DNA of 64,000 nucleotides from NCBI GenBank assembly GCA_031422315.1, contig JANOQN010000072.1:35301-99300 (forward strand), given 5' to 3'. The notes under the pieces are model-generated. The model made no database searches. It saw only the letters and a list, made by a program, of their open reading frames with translations, and was not told where the DNA came from. Below, in pieces: positions 16,040 to 25,800 of this stretch (positions are counted from its first letter, which is position 1; each line of letters opens with the position of its first letter). This DNA comes from JANNYA01 sp031422315 (GTDB taxonomy: Bacteria > Pseudomonadota > Gammaproteobacteria > Xanthomonadales > SZUA-5). A program made the position numbers and the translations under genes.

Positions 16040-16606
16040 ATGCAAGCTCACACCGCGCGGGTTTTGTCGCTCGATAGCGCAGGACGGATTTTGGATTGGA
16101 TCAGCTGGCAAGACGCTGTTTGCCTTTACGTGCGCGGGGCGGTTGCTTGGACTTTAGGTGAGCCTTGCATGTCGATTCGCGGTGGCCACAGCCGCCTACT
16201 TGGTACACAAAGCGTTATTGACTTGCACCCGATTGTCGCGAGCCGTGGCAAATCGAAAATCACGATTGCCAATCAAACCCCAACGCTGACGAATATGGCG
16301 CTGTTCGCACGTGATCGCAACCTTTGCCTGTACTGTGGCGAATCATTTACGCGCACGGAGCTCACCCGAGATCACGTGGTGCCGCTGTCCAAAGGCGGGC
16401 GCGACACCTGGATTAACGTGGTCAGCGCTTGTTTGTACTGCAATACTCGCAAGGGCTCAAGGTCCCCACAGCAAGCTAGCATGCCGTTGTTGGCAGTGCC
16501 CTATCGGCCGAGTTGGGTCGAGCATTTGGTGCTCAGTAATCGCAATATTTTGACGGACCAAATGGAATTTTTGCGATCTCATTTGCCAAAGCGCCCTCGC
16601 GGCTAG
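16040..16606 (+). CDS. HNH endonuclease family protein
   Basis: ATG 16040 follows AGGAAG and AAAGG. The 188-residue protein ends with a zinc-bound HNH domain: NLCLYCGESF, then TRDHVVPLSKGGRDTWINVV with the catalytic His, then CLYCNTRKGSR. The N-terminal half (VLSLDSAGRILDWISWQDAV) is the conserved part of a stand-alone HNH family common in Proteobacteria, often with chromosomal housekeeping genes rather than phage. Substrate and role are unknown. It starts about 110 nt after fic and ends 10 nt before ubiH. Confidence 0.8.
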   Translation: MQAHTARVLSLDSAGRILDWISWQDAVCLYVRGAVAWTLGEPCMSIRGGHSRLLGTQSVIDLHPIVASRGKSKITIANQTPTLTNMALFARDRNLCLYCGESFTRTELTRDHVVPLSKGGRDTWINVVSACLYCNTRKGSRSPQQASMPLLAVPYRPSWVEHLVLSNRNILTDQMEFLRSHLPKRPRG

Positions 16607-16616
16607 CGATTCATTA

Positions 16617-17873
16617 GTGAGGCTTAACGCAGCAGTAAAATCAGCTGACTTTTCGGACTGTGACATTGCGATCGTCGGCGGTGGCTTAGTTGGCTGCAGC
16701 CTTTTTTTAGCGTTAAAAAATAGCGGCTTAAGGATTGCGCTGATCGAAGCCCATACCCTAGCGGCGCAGACTGAATCAGAAGCTGATGCACGCCACTTGG
16801 CGCTTAACGCAAAAAGTGTCGCCACACTAGCAGCGCTTGGCGTGCCGCTGGATTTGCAAAATGCCAGCGCAATTATGCAGGTGCGCATCAATCGCGCGGG
16901 TGAGTTTGGCCGCGTCGATTTAATCGCAGCGGAGCATGGCCTGCCCAATTTTGGCCAGTTGATTCCTGCGTATCGGTTGGGTGCTGCGCTGCACGCGACG
17001 GTCACGCTAGCTTGTGAAAAAAATCCGCTGATGCAGCAAATACAACCAGCTCGATTGACTGACTTAAATTTGAACGAAAGCGAGGCAGCGCTTAGCCTAG
17101 CTGTGGGTTCCGGCGACACCAAAACCAAGATGACGTTGCATGCGCAACTCGTGATTGGCGCCGATGGAACGCAAAGCGCAGTGTGTAAGCTAGCCGGGTT
17201 GGGCAGCCTCAGCAAAAACCGTGACTATCAGCAAAGCGCGCTGGTGTTCAATTTTTCCAGCGATCTACGCCTCCAAGGCTTGGCACTAGAGCGTTTCACC
17301 AACACCGGCCCGCTGGCAGTTTTACCGCTGCCCAATCGCCGATTCGGCGCGGTTTGGACGCTGCCTAACGAACTAGCACAGGCCTTTCAAGCCGCGCCAG
17401 ATGCGCTCCGCACTGCGTTCCAAAACGCACTCGGAAGCAGTTTCGGCCGCATTAGCCAGCTCAGCAAAGCCGCAATTTGGCCACTAAAAATGCAGCAATG
17501 CCAGCCAAATGTGGGCACTCGCGTGGCGCTTATTGGCAATGCCGCGCAAACCATTCACCCGCTCGGTGCGCAGGGCTTTAATTTAGGGCTGCGCGACGCG
17601 GTGCACATGGCGGAATTTATCGATCAGCTTAGCAGCCCAGCAGAGTGCGCGGCACGCGCTAGCCAGTCCGAGTTTTTTACCGAATTTGCCGCTCAGCGCG
17701 CGCCTGATCGGCAAAAAACCATTGCCTTTAGCGATGGTTTGCTGGCCGCCACGCAGAGTCAAAGCCTATTGAGCCGCGGCTTGCGCGGCGTTGGATTCGC
17801 CCTGCTTGCTGGCAATCCACTGTTACAGCGTGACGTCATACGTTTCGGCGTTGGCTACACCCGCACTGTTTAA
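16617..17873 (+). CDS. ubiH: ubiquinone biosynthesis FAD monooxygenase UbiH
   Basis: The 418-residue flavoprotein has an N-terminal Rossmann motif DIAIVGGGLVGCSL, the DG motif VIGADGTQSA, and the GD motif region ALIGNAAQTIHPLGAQGFNLGLRD. GNAAQT in place of GDSAH is typical of UbiH. UbiH hydroxylates the ring of 2-polyprenyl-6-methoxyphenol during aerobic ubiquinone synthesis. The start is GTG 16617, near the HNH stop. The next gene is a paralogue, as in many genomes, and the two are probably co-transcribed. Confidence 0.87.
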   Translation: MRLNAAVKSADFSDCDIAIVGGGLVGCSLFLALKNSGLRIALIEAHTLAAQTESEADARHLALNAKSVATLAALGVPLDLQNASAIMQVRINRAGEFGRVDLIAAEHGLPNFGQLIPAYRLGAALHATVTLACEKNPLMQQIQPARLTDLNLNESEAALSLAVGSGDTKTKMTLHAQLVIGADGTQSAVCKLAGLGSLSKNRDYQQSALVFNFSSDLRLQGLALERFTNTGPLAVLPLPNRRFGAVWTLPNELAQAFQAAPDALRTAFQNALGSSFGRISQLSKAAIWPLKMQQCQPNVGTRVALIGNAAQTIHPLGAQGFNLGLRDAVHMAEFIDQLSSPAECAARASQSEFFTEFAAQRAPDRQKTIAFSDGLLAATQSQSLLSRGLRGVGFALLAGNPLLQRDVIRFGVGYTRTV

Positions 17874-17886
17874 ACTGTCAGAACAC

Positions 17887-19104
17887 ATGAGCCCTATGGA
17901 ATCTAGCCGCGAACCTAAACTCGCAACCAGGCGCGATGCGCTTGATGCCATTATCGTAGGCGGTGGCGCAGTCGCGCTGACCGCCGCGCTGGCCCTAAGC
18001 TATGCACCCGAAAATGGCAAAACAGCGCTCAAATGTGCACTCGTTCAAAAACAGGTACCCGAGCCGCTTCGCCCTGAGCTCGACCCGCGCGTGTACGCCC
18101 TTGCACCGGACGTGTTGGCTAAACTAACCCAATTGGGCGTGACCTTAGCTTCCGCACGCACCCATCCCTATCAGCACATGCGGGTGTGGGACGCTAACAG
18201 CGGGTTGGAATTTAACGCCGCCGAATATGGCTGGCATGCGCTGGGTGAAATTGTCGAGCACCGCGTACTAATTGATGCGCTTTGGCAGGCGCTAAAACGC
18301 AGCACAGTGCGCATCCTAGAAGCCAATGCTAGCCTCAGCTTCGATGCGCGCGGTGCACTGATCGACACGCCGAACGAAACCCTGCGCGCCGAGTTAATCA
18401 TTGCCGCCGATGGCGCACATTCACCTTTGCGGCTAGCGGCCGGCATTAAATCAACCGCGCATGATTACCAACAAACTGCGTTGGTATTGAACGTAAAAAC
18501 CGATGCGCCGCAGCCCCTCACTTGCGCATGGCAACGCTTTTATGCAGATACCACACTGGCGTTTCTACCGCTGCCAAATGGAGTATTTAACGTAGTGTGG
18601 TCACTGCCCTCGCCCGCTGCTGAGCGCATGACGGCCTTACCAGACGCGGCGTTTTTGGCGGAGCTGCAAAGCGCAAGCGTTGATAAAGCGGGCCAGCTCA
18701 GTGCGCCTGGGCCCCGCCAATCTGCACCACTGCAGCGCATGTTGGCTGAGCGCTACGTGCAAAATGGCGTTGTGCTGGTGGGCGATTCGGCGCACTGCGT
18801 ACATCCGATGGCCGGTCAAGGCTTAAATATGGGTCTGCGCGATTGCTTCGCGCTGGCTCGGCACTTACAAAACAATGTCAGCAAAGTCGAACGCCAACGT
18901 GCGCTGCGCCGCTACGAACGGGAACGCCGCAGCGAAAACAGCATCAGCACGTACGGCATTGAAACGCTACAAAGCCTATTTGCGCCTGATAAAGGCCCGA
19001 TTGCATTGGCGCGTCGATTTGGCCTGCAAGCGGTGAATCAGATCTCGCCCATCAAACGGCTTTTCGCTGAACTTGCGGCCGGGAAGATTGCCGGCTGGCT
19101 ATAG
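17887..19104 (+). CDS. ubiquinone biosynthesis hydroxylase, UbiI/UbiF type
   Basis: ATG 17887 (with another at 17896) gives a protein of about 405 residues; a longer frame to 17791 lies inside ubiH. The motifs are AIIVGGGAVALTAALAL, LIIAADGAHSPLR, and VVLVGDSAHCVHPMAGQGLNMGLRD, with the classic GDSAH. This places it in the UbiI/UbiF/VisC branch of FAD hydroxylases; which ring position it modifies cannot be decided from the sequence. It is 13 nt downstream of ubiH and should act in the same membrane-associated pathway. Confidence 0.82.
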   Translation: MSPMESSREPKLATRRDALDAIIVGGGAVALTAALALSYAPENGKTALKCALVQKQVPEPLRPELDPRVYALAPDVLAKLTQLGVTLASARTHPYQHMRVWDANSGLEFNAAEYGWHALGEIVEHRVLIDALWQALKRSTVRILEANASLSFDARGALIDTPNETLRAELIIAADGAHSPLRLAAGIKSTAHDYQQTALVLNVKTDAPQPLTCAWQRFYADTTLAFLPLPNGVFNVVWSLPSPAAERMTALPDAAFLAELQSASVDKAGQLSAPGPRQSAPLQRMLAERYVQNGVVLVGDSAHCVHPMAGQGLNMGLRDCFALARHLQNNVSKVERQRALRRYERERRSENSISTYGIETLQSLFAPDKGPIALARRFGLQAVNQISPIKRLFAELAAGKIAGWL

Positions 19105-19176
19105 CTTTTGTTGAGCAACGCACATTTGAAGTGCTAACCTCAACACAAATTTCTCAAACTACGATAAAAATTGCCT

Positions 19177-21807
19177 ATGTCACATAAACACGCGGCGCTG
19201 CGAACAAGTGCGCTCTTAAGTCTATTTTGCGGCTCCGTTTGGGCGCAATCGAATGAAATCCACGCGCAGCTGATCAATAGCGAACAATCGGTATTGGCGT
19301 ACGCGAGCACACAATTGCTTGAGCGCTCAGAATCAGCGCAGAAGGATTTTGACTACACCCGCGAATTACTAAAAGCAACCGCGCGAAACCCGGCGTTTTC
19401 TAGTCAAATTCATCAGAAAGCCGCCATTTTAGACGGTTGGACAGAATATCTTGCTTCTGACTCTACGGCTCTCGCACGCAAACCTGCACCTATATTGCCA
19501 TTGGATTACCGTAGCGCTGAAGCGGGCGCAAGCTGTGAACAAGCCATCACCATGGCATCTGGAACCGGCGTTCGCCTTGAGATGGCAGGCAGCGAGTCCA
19601 TCTGGATGCGCATCACGCTCGCCCAGGCACACGGCATCAATATCAGCACGCGTGGCTCAACTGTGGATGCCAAAGTGTCCGTTTTCGCCGATTGCCGCGT
19701 TACTACGAAAGAACCCTACGTTACTGCCGACGATAACTTTGGCCTACAAGCCGATGCCGCAGTGCCTGCAGGAAAGCAGTTGTTTTGGTTGGCGAAAATT
19801 GAAAACGTGTCGACACAGCCAGGAAACATTGTGATTACTGCACCGAGCGCGGTGGTCATCACTGGCACAGTCAGGCAATCTGCCGACCAAACAGCTATTC
19901 CAAATGTCGTCATTGGGGTTTTTAGAGTCGATGTTTCTGGGTTTGTGAATTTTGAACGCAGCGCGACTACGACTGCAACTGGCGCCTACACGATTTCAAC
20001 AAACTCAAGTGGAACTTTTGCGCTGAGAACAGGCAGTTTTAACTCCGAGAGGCTTGGCGCTTATATACCTGAAGCTTATGACGATCGGCCATGTGCTAGT
20101 AACGATATTTTTAATCTAAGTTCTTGCGGCACGACTGGAAACAACTTTACCCCAGTGACGCTAGCAGACCCAAGCTCGCAGATGATTAACTTTCAGTTAG
20201 AGCGTTCACCTGTTTTAATTGGTTCTGTTACCAGCAGCCTAAATGGCGCAACTATTGCCAGTGCGCGCGTATTAATTTTTGACCAAAACCGCAATTTTGT
20301 AACTGATAGCTTTACCGACGAACTCGGTCGGTACAGAATTTTTGCGCCAGTCTCACCTTTTTATGTAGGCGTTGATAGCGATAACTTTGAAGCAAAATTG
20401 TTTGATAACGTAACGTGCCCAAATCTAAACTGTGTGTTCTCTGCAGCCACACTTCTAAATTTGTCGCAAAGCCAAACCCAAAGAGCTGACTTCCAACTTA
20501 AACCTGAACGCTCGATTTTAGTCAACTACACAGTTAATGGTGTTGAGCCGAACGATAGCTTTTCTGGCAATGTAGCGTTGCTTAATTCTAACGGCGCACA
20601 ATTAATCTTTAACTTTTTTCAATCAAGCTCAGCTCGCATCGGTCCGCTCTCCCCAGGAACCTACTTTCTCAGAACAACATCAAATTCAACGGTGCCTAAT
20701 TTATACAACGGCATTAATTGTGGAAGCGACTGCATAACCGAATTGAGCTCTGCCACACCCATTGTGATTGGCGCCAATACAAGCTCAGTTTCAATTACCG
20801 CGAACTTAAAGTCGCTTCCAAGAATCGAAGGGCGCGTTTCTGACAGCACGAATGGAGAACCAATCCCAAACGCGAGTCTTCGGCTGCTCTCAATAACAGG
20901 CGGTAATAGTTTCACTGTAAATTCTGCAGTAGATGGGAGGTACTCGATCCAGAGTATTCGTCCGGGAAATTATTTGTTGCAAGCAGTATCCAACACACAC
21001 ACAGACGAGCTCCACGACAACATCTCATGTGAAAGCGAGAATCCCATTCTGGAATGTCCTGGCGCAACGATTATCAGCGTAAGTAATAGCTCTGAGACTA
21101 GGTTTATAAACTTTAACCTTCAACCAACTGGACGAATTCGAGGGAAAATACCGCCATCAAGCGGCGGCAATTTATTTTTATTTGATAGCCCAGGCAATCG
21201 GCTTAAAAGAATTTTTGTTAACAGCAGTTTTGATGGGTCTTATCTGGCGCGCGATATTCCAGTCGGCCCAATTGTTGCAGGTATCGCTTTGAATGGCTAT
21301 GAGCCGCAGCTTTTTAATCAGGTGAACTGCAATGCCAACCCTAATAATGTTGATTTTAGCACCTGCAATTTTTCTGCTGCCACCGTACTTTCAATAGCAG
21401 CGGCCAGTGAAACTACAGGCGTCGACTTCAGCCCACGTAGATTTGGCGCGCGACTAGTGCGTATCGTCTCTGCACAGTCTGGCCAGCCGATCGCCGGAGC
21501 GATTGTGGATACCTGGAACGCAAGCGGCCAGCGTTTGGAATCGAAAGTCACTGATGCCACTGGATCTGCTTGGGTTTTCCCCAACACCTTTGACAATTTA
21601 GGATTCTATGCGTCGACTGATAATTCAGCGGGCCACATAGAACAGGTCTTTCAAAACCGCGATTGTGCAGCGGGCTCAGCGTTTAATGGCCTTTGCAGCT
21701 TATCGATCGGCAGCTTGATTCCATTCACAGGGCAAGCCAATCCAACGCCAATCGTGTTTCGACTCAAGCCTGTCGGCACGCAATTTGTTGATGGCTTCGA
21801 AGACTAA
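19177..21807 (+). CDS. large secreted protein with repeated carboxypeptidase-regulatory-like modules
   Basis: The 876-residue product starts with a Sec signal (MSHKHAALRTSALLSLFCGSVWAQ). Residues about 100-220 resemble a bacterial pre-peptidase (PPC-like) beta domain. Six modules follow, each a CarboxypepD_reg-like beta sandwich (VITGTVRQSADQTAIPN and similar) closed by a two-cysteine turn and an 'AT-x-I-x-V ... F-x-L' strand (for example FDNVTCPNLNC, YNGINCGSDC, HDNISC). The chain ends in QFVDGFED, like the short C-terminal GFE motif seen on many exported xanthomonad proteins. Its role is probably extracellular or surface, possibly adhesive; no catalytic motif is seen. Confidence 0.7.
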   Translation: MSHKHAALRTSALLSLFCGSVWAQSNEIHAQLINSEQSVLAYASTQLLERSESAQKDFDYTRELLKATARNPAFSSQIHQKAAILDGWTEYLASDSTALARKPAPILPLDYRSAEAGASCEQAITMASGTGVRLEMAGSESIWMRITLAQAHGINISTRGSTVDAKVSVFADCRVTTKEPYVTADDNFGLQADAAVPAGKQLFWLAKIENVSTQPGNIVITAPSAVVITGTVRQSADQTAIPNVVIGVFRVDVSGFVNFERSATTTATGAYTISTNSSGTFALRTGSFNSERLGAYIPEAYDDRPCASNDIFNLSSCGTTGNNFTPVTLADPSSQMINFQLERSPVLIGSVTSSLNGATIASARVLIFDQNRNFVTDSFTDELGRYRIFAPVSPFYVGVDSDNFEAKLFDNVTCPNLNCVFSAATLLNLSQSQTQRADFQLKPERSILVNYTVNGVEPNDSFSGNVALLNSNGAQLIFNFFQSSSARIGPLSPGTYFLRTTSNSTVPNLYNGINCGSDCITELSSATPIVIGANTSSVSITANLKSLPRIEGRVSDSTNGEPIPNASLRLLSITGGNSFTVNSAVDGRYSIQSIRPGNYLLQAVSNTHTDELHDNISCESENPILECPGATIISVSNSSETRFINFNLQPTGRIRGKIPPSSGGNLFLFDSPGNRLKRIFVNSSFDGSYLARDIPVGPIVAGIALNGYEPQLFNQVNCNANPNNVDFSTCNFSAATVLSIAAASETTGVDFSPRRFGARLVRIVSAQSGQPIAGAIVDTWNASGQRLESKVTDATGSAWVFPNTFDNLGFYASTDNSAGHIEQVFQNRDCAAGSAFNGLCSLSIGSLIPFTGQANPTPIVFRLKPVGTQFVDGFED

Positions 21808-21819
21808 TTATTTCGCCTT

Positions 21820-21857
21820 CACCCCTTTTTGGTGTTTCACAATGCCAAAAAGGGGTG
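21820..21857 (+). terminator. hairpin downstream of the secreted repeat protein
   Basis: CACCCCTTTTTGG (21820-21832) pairs perfectly with CCAAAAAGGGGTG (21845-21857) around a 12-nt loop. There is no clear U tract, so it may act in RNA stability or as a weak terminator. A second, better terminator follows. Confidence 0.6.
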
Positions 21858-21881
21858 CCTACCACGATTCGACCTCCACTC

Positions 21882-21913
21882 ACCGCGCGAACCACTCTCT
21901 TCGCGGTTTTTTT
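21882..21913 (+). terminator. intrinsic terminator
   Basis: ACCGCG (21882-21887) pairs with CGCGGT (21902-21907), followed by a run of seven T. It would end transcription before the sensor kinase gene. Confidence 0.7.
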
Positions 21914-21970
21914 GAAAGCACGTGTGTAAATCTGAAATACTAAGCGGCTGATACGTCAAGGTGAATCGTT

Positions 21971-23080
21971 ATGACGACACCGCAAACTGAGCCCGCGACA
22001 GTGAGCGCACTCCAAAGCAATCCTTTGCTTGGCGGCGCTCGTTTTTGGCCTTTGCAAAACATCGGCTGGCTGGGGTTTTTTTTGGTGCATTGGCTCAGCG
22101 GCGTGGCCAACGGCAAGTCCAGCACATTTATTGGCATGTCGATCGTTATGTCGGTAACTGGCTGGTGCGTCACCCTGGTGCTGAACCGGGTTTACTCGCG
22201 CTTGTGGCAGCGCCCGTTAGCAAGCTTAGTGCCCGCGGTTTTGCCGTGGTTTTTAGCGGCGGTGGTGATTATGACGTTAGCTAACTCGCGTGCCGCGCAC
22301 GATTTTTGTGAAGAATGTAAGCCGAATCATTGGTGGGGCTATTTGACCTATTCCGGCTTTGCCAGCTACGTGTTGCTGAGCTGGTCTGGGCTTTGGTTTG
22401 GTATTAAAAACTCGCGCGCTTATCATCAAGCCCAGGCGCAAACCGTAGCCGCGCAGGCACAAACGCTGGCCGCACAGGCGCAGGCGAATTTAGCGCAGCT
22501 AAAAATGCTGCGCTATCAGCTCAATCCGCATTTTTTATTCAACACGCTGAACGCGATTTCAACGCTGACGATGGAACGCGATAGCGATACCGCCGAACGC
22601 ATGCTTAGCGGGCTGGCGCGTTTTTTACGCTACACGCTAGAGCAAGAGCCGCAGCAAAAGGTAACGCTCGCTAACGAGATGGACATGCTGCGCCTGTATT
22701 TGGACATTGAAACGCTGCGGTTTTCGGATCGATTTGTGGTGCAATTTGAGATGAGCGATGCGGCAAAAAGCGCATTAATTCCAAGCCTGCTTTTGCAACC
22801 GTTGGTGGAAAACACCACCAAGCACGCGGTCGCAAAAAGCGAAGCCATTTGCACGCTAGTCATATCCGCCCGAATAGTGGCTGATCAACTACACATCGAG
22901 CTACGTGATAACGGCGTACGCATTGAATCGCCAGCGCCCAAAGGCGCGGGCGTAGGACTACGCAACACGGCCGAGCGTTTGCAAACGCTTTATGGATCCG
23001 CGCACGAGCTGCAATTTGGCCCGGGTGAAATCGGCGGTTTCGTTGTGCGCATCCGATTGCCATTTGAGCGAGGCGAATAG
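21971..23080 (+). CDS. LytS/YehU-type sensor histidine kinase
   Basis: The 369-residue membrane kinase has about four N-terminal spans (20-135). An Ala/Gln coiled coil with a repeated AQAQTLAAQ heptad follows, then the His_kinase H box LRYQLNPHFLFNTLNAIS with the phospho-acceptor His, and an HATPase domain with LLQPLVENTTKHAV and GVGLRNTAERLQTLYG. No sensory domain is recognised beyond the membrane part. It overlaps the response regulator gene by one base, so the two form a two-component pair. The signal is unknown. Confidence 0.88.
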   Translation: MTTPQTEPATVSALQSNPLLGGARFWPLQNIGWLGFFLVHWLSGVANGKSSTFIGMSIVMSVTGWCVTLVLNRVYSRLWQRPLASLVPAVLPWFLAAVVIMTLANSRAAHDFCEECKPNHWWGYLTYSGFASYVLLSWSGLWFGIKNSRAYHQAQAQTVAAQAQTLAAQAQANLAQLKMLRYQLNPHFLFNTLNAISTLTMERDSDTAERMLSGLARFLRYTLEQEPQQKVTLANEMDMLRLYLDIETLRFSDRFVVQFEMSDAAKSALIPSLLLQPLVENTTKHAVAKSEAICTLVISARIVADQLHIELRDNGVRIESPAPKGAGVGLRNTAERLQTLYGSAHELQFGPGEIGGFVVRIRLPFERGE

Positions 23081-23832
23081 TGGAACGTCGAAAAATTACC
23101 GCATTGATTGTAGATGATGAGCCTTTAGCCAGGCGCGGTTTGCGGCTGCGCATGGCTAGGTTGCAGGCCGAGGCAACGCCCAATATGCAGGGTTTGCTGC
23201 TGATTGACGCCCATTCAGCTCGCGATTGCCTGGAAAAACTTGCCGAAAATCAAATTGACGTATTGTTTCTCGACATTCAAATGCCGGGGGTTGATGGCCT
23301 ATCCATGATTCGCGCACTACCGCACGAAAAGCGCCCACTGGTTATCTTCACCACCGCGTTCGAGCAATTTGCGCTTGATGCATTTGGTGTGCAGGCCGTC
23401 GATTATCTACTCAAACCAGTTGATGGCGTTGCGCTCAAGCGCGCATGGCAGCGTGCGATGCAGCTGCTGGCAGCGCCACCAAGCAACCAGCTGCCACGCG
23501 CCGAGGCACCCGATTCGCTCGCGCTCAAAGATGGTAAGGACGTTAACTTAATCAGCTTTGATAAACTACTGTGGATCGAAGCTGCGGGTGATTATGTGGT
23601 GGCACACACACCCGGCGAACGATTCATCGGTCGGGTGACACTCAATGAGCTAGAGGCCAGCCTACCTAGCCAACGCTTTGTGCGCATCCACCGTTCAACC
23701 ATCGTGCAAAAGCGCTGCATCGTGCGGCTACGTCCACACGATAATGGTGAGTTTTTTCTAGAGTTAGAAAACGGCCATCGTTTGAAACTCTCACGCGGTT
23801 ATCGGGATCGCGTCGCAGCGTTGATCGGATGA
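23080..23832 (+). CDS. LytTR-family response regulator
   Basis: GTG 23080 shares its G with the kinase TAG stop. The 250-residue protein has a receiver domain with DDE (12-14), phospho-acceptor Asp in VLFLDIQMPG (D65), TTAF and YLLKPVDG. A LytTR DNA-binding domain follows (LLWIEAAGDYVVAHT, FVRIHRSTIVQKRCI, KLSRGYRDRV). It resembles AlgR/YehT-type activators. It should be phosphorylated by the adjacent kinase; targets are unknown. It is convergent with the TonB receptor gene. Confidence 0.9.
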   Translation: MERRKITALIVDDEPLARRGLRLRMARLQAEATPNMQGLLLIDAHSARDCLEKLAENQIDVLFLDIQMPGVDGLSMIRALPHEKRPLVIFTTAFEQFALDAFGVQAVDYLLKPVDGVALKRAWQRAMQLLAAPPSNQLPRAEAPDSLALKDGKDVNLISFDKLLWIEAAGDYVVAHTPGERFIGRVTLNELEASLPSQRFVRIHRSTIVQKRCIVRLRPHDNGEFFLELENGHRLKLSRGYRDRVAALIG

Positions 23833-23874
23833 GCGTCCAGCCGGATAACGCTGATCGAATAGCCGCGCTGCGCA

Positions 23875-25797
23875 TCACTCACCCAAAATCAACTGCACAT
23901 CAAGTCGGCGCGGTGCACTAAATATTTGCAGACTGTTGGGCGTGGCTACCCAAGCTTGGTGATTGCCAGCGTTGAATAGTCGAACGCGCCACTGCGCCGG
24001 AATCGCACCTAACTTGAACGCATAGCGTAGTCCAAATGCGAGTGTGCTGTTCCCGCCGGTGTAGCGTGTATTTGCAGCGTTTGCGGGCCGCCTGCCGAAA
24101 TAGTTCAGCGACGCATCCGCGCTCCAAGCGCCTTGGCTGGGTGCGTAGCTTAGGCTCAACAAACCGAGCTCAGCGGAGCGCCCAACCGGCTGATCGCCAA
24201 TCAATCCCCGTGCGACGTTGTCGCCCGATAAGCGTGGCGACATGCGCATGGCGCCGGCAACGATATTCCATTGCGGCGTAAGCGCGCCTGCCAGCGAGGC
24301 TTCAACGCCGCGATGACGCACCAGGCCTACGTAATCGTAACGATTATCAGCGCCCAAGCCAGCGTCGGGTTTGCTTAGATCAAATCCTGTCACGATCGCT
24401 AATAGCGCTTCGGTTGCCTGCCATTTGAGCCCAAGCTCAAATTGTTTGGACTGCACCGGAGCCAATGCCGCAAAACGATTCGTCGCGTTGGCCGGTGCAA
24501 AACCGGCTTCTTCTAGCCCACGCGTGGTAGTGGCAAACGCCGTGAGTTGCTTAGTCAACGGCAGCACCAGCGCGGCATTATAAAGCAAGGTTTGACGACT
24601 AAGCTCAGTTGATGGCACCGCGAGCGGTGAATTGCGCAAACGCGTGCGGATAGAGCGCACTCCCAAATTAAGCGCAAGTTGATTTTGATGGCGCCACTGA
24701 TAGGCAATTCCAACATCGTCTTGATCGGTGCTGCTGCTCGCAAATGATTCGGGCGCAAACAAATCAGGGCGCGCAATTTGCGGGGCCCATTCGAAAATAG
24801 AAAAGCTTGGCGTTACAAAGACATCGCTTTTAGGGCTTCGAAAATCACTGCGCCGTATGCGCGTACTGATACCCAGTTGCGAACGCGTGGATGTTGTTTC
24901 AAACTGACGTAGCGCGGAAAATTCATGGCCTCGACCCACAACCTTACGGCCCTGATTCACAACCGCGCGCGCAGTCGCTTCGCCATTTTCTGCCAAGCTA
25001 AAGAGACTAAATCCATAGATTGGCGCTTCGGTTTGCGACACAATACTGGAAGCGGAAATGCTCCAGTTCTCGATGCCCTGATAGCGGCTAATGACGCCTA
25101 AATTTCGATCTTTGGAATGCGAGCGGTTCCAAGCTTGCCCTAAGTAATTGAACCAGCGGGCACGTGGCGCATTCGGGCTCGTTTCGCTGATCGCGTAAAG
25201 CTGATCTGCATTGCGTTGCCAGTCGGCAAAATCAATCAGCGTCGTTATTTTTAACGCTTCAATCGGCTGCCAACGTGCAACCAAGCCAAGCGAGTAGAAG
25301 CGACCTTCAACCCCATCGCTCGCGCGCTGATTAGGAAACGCAACCAAGCCCGCACTGATCGAATTGCCCGCTTCTGATTTGCGACTGAAGTAACCACGCG
25401 CAAAAGGCACAAGATTGGATTCCAGCGCATCTGCAATGCCGAGCTGCAATTCACTGCGATCTCGCGCATCGCTCAGAAGCGAGTATTGGACCACGCCCGA
25501 GGGCGATGGAAAGTCAAAACCCAGCGCGTTCGGACCAATACGCACGGTCGAACCGCCGACTACCGAGTTACTCAATAGCCGCGCACCCCGCACAAAATAG
25601 GCATCTTCAATGCGGTAGTTACCCGCTTCCTGTAAGCTAAAACCGCGCACTTGGGCTTCGGAATACAGCCCAACGCTTTCATCACCAATGCGTGTGCCGA
25701 AGGCATCGCTCGCCGCCCGCTGCACGGATTGCGCCGATATGTAAGTGCAAAAAAACGCGACTGCGATCGCAAGCAGGCCGATATTTTGAGTCTTCAT
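23875..25797 (-). CDS. TonB-dependent outer-membrane receptor
   Basis: The 640-residue protein has a signal peptide (MKTQNIGLLAIAVAFFCTYISAQ), a short plug-like segment (GLYSEAQVRGFSLQEAGNYRIEDAYFVRG is the FhuA-like plug core, about residues 42-110) and a long beta-barrel with alternating aromatic strands. It ends RRLDVQLILGE, close to the usual C-terminal strand. The layout matches siderophore-type receptors, but no clear TonB box precedes the plug, which begins unusually early. The start codon lies 4 nt from the end of an IS91-like relic, whose GGAAG provides the only plausible ribosome site. Confidence 0.78.
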   Translation of the reverse strand: MKTQNIGLLAIAVAFFCTYISAQSVQRAASDAFGTRIGDESVGLYSEAQVRGFSLQEAGNYRIEDAYFVRGARLLSNSVVGGSTVRIGPNALGFDFPSPSGVVQYSLLSDARDRSELQLGIADALESNLVPFARGYFSRKSEAGNSISAGLVAFPNQRASDGVEGRFYSLGLVARWQPIEALKITTLIDFADWQRNADQLYAISETSPNAPRARWFNYLGQAWNRSHSKDRNLGVISRYQGIENWSISASSIVSQTEAPIYGFSLFSLAENGEATARAVVNQGRKVVGRGHEFSALRQFETTSTRSQLGISTRIRRSDFRSPKSDVFVTPSFSIFEWAPQIARPDLFAPESFASSSTDQDDVGIAYQWRHQNQLALNLGVRSIRTRLRNSPLAVPSTELSRQTLLYNAALVLPLTKQLTAFATTTRGLEEAGFAPANATNRFAALAPVQSKQFELGLKWQATEALLAIVTGFDLSKPDAGLGADNRYDYVGLVRHRGVEASLAGALTPQWNIVAGAMRMSPRLSGDNVARGLIGDQPVGRSAELGLLSLSYAPSQGAWSADASLNYFGRRPANAANTRYTGGNSTLAFGLRYAFKLGAIPAQWRVRLFNAGNHQAWVATPNSLQIFSAPRRLDVQLILGE

Positions 25798-25800
25798 AAG

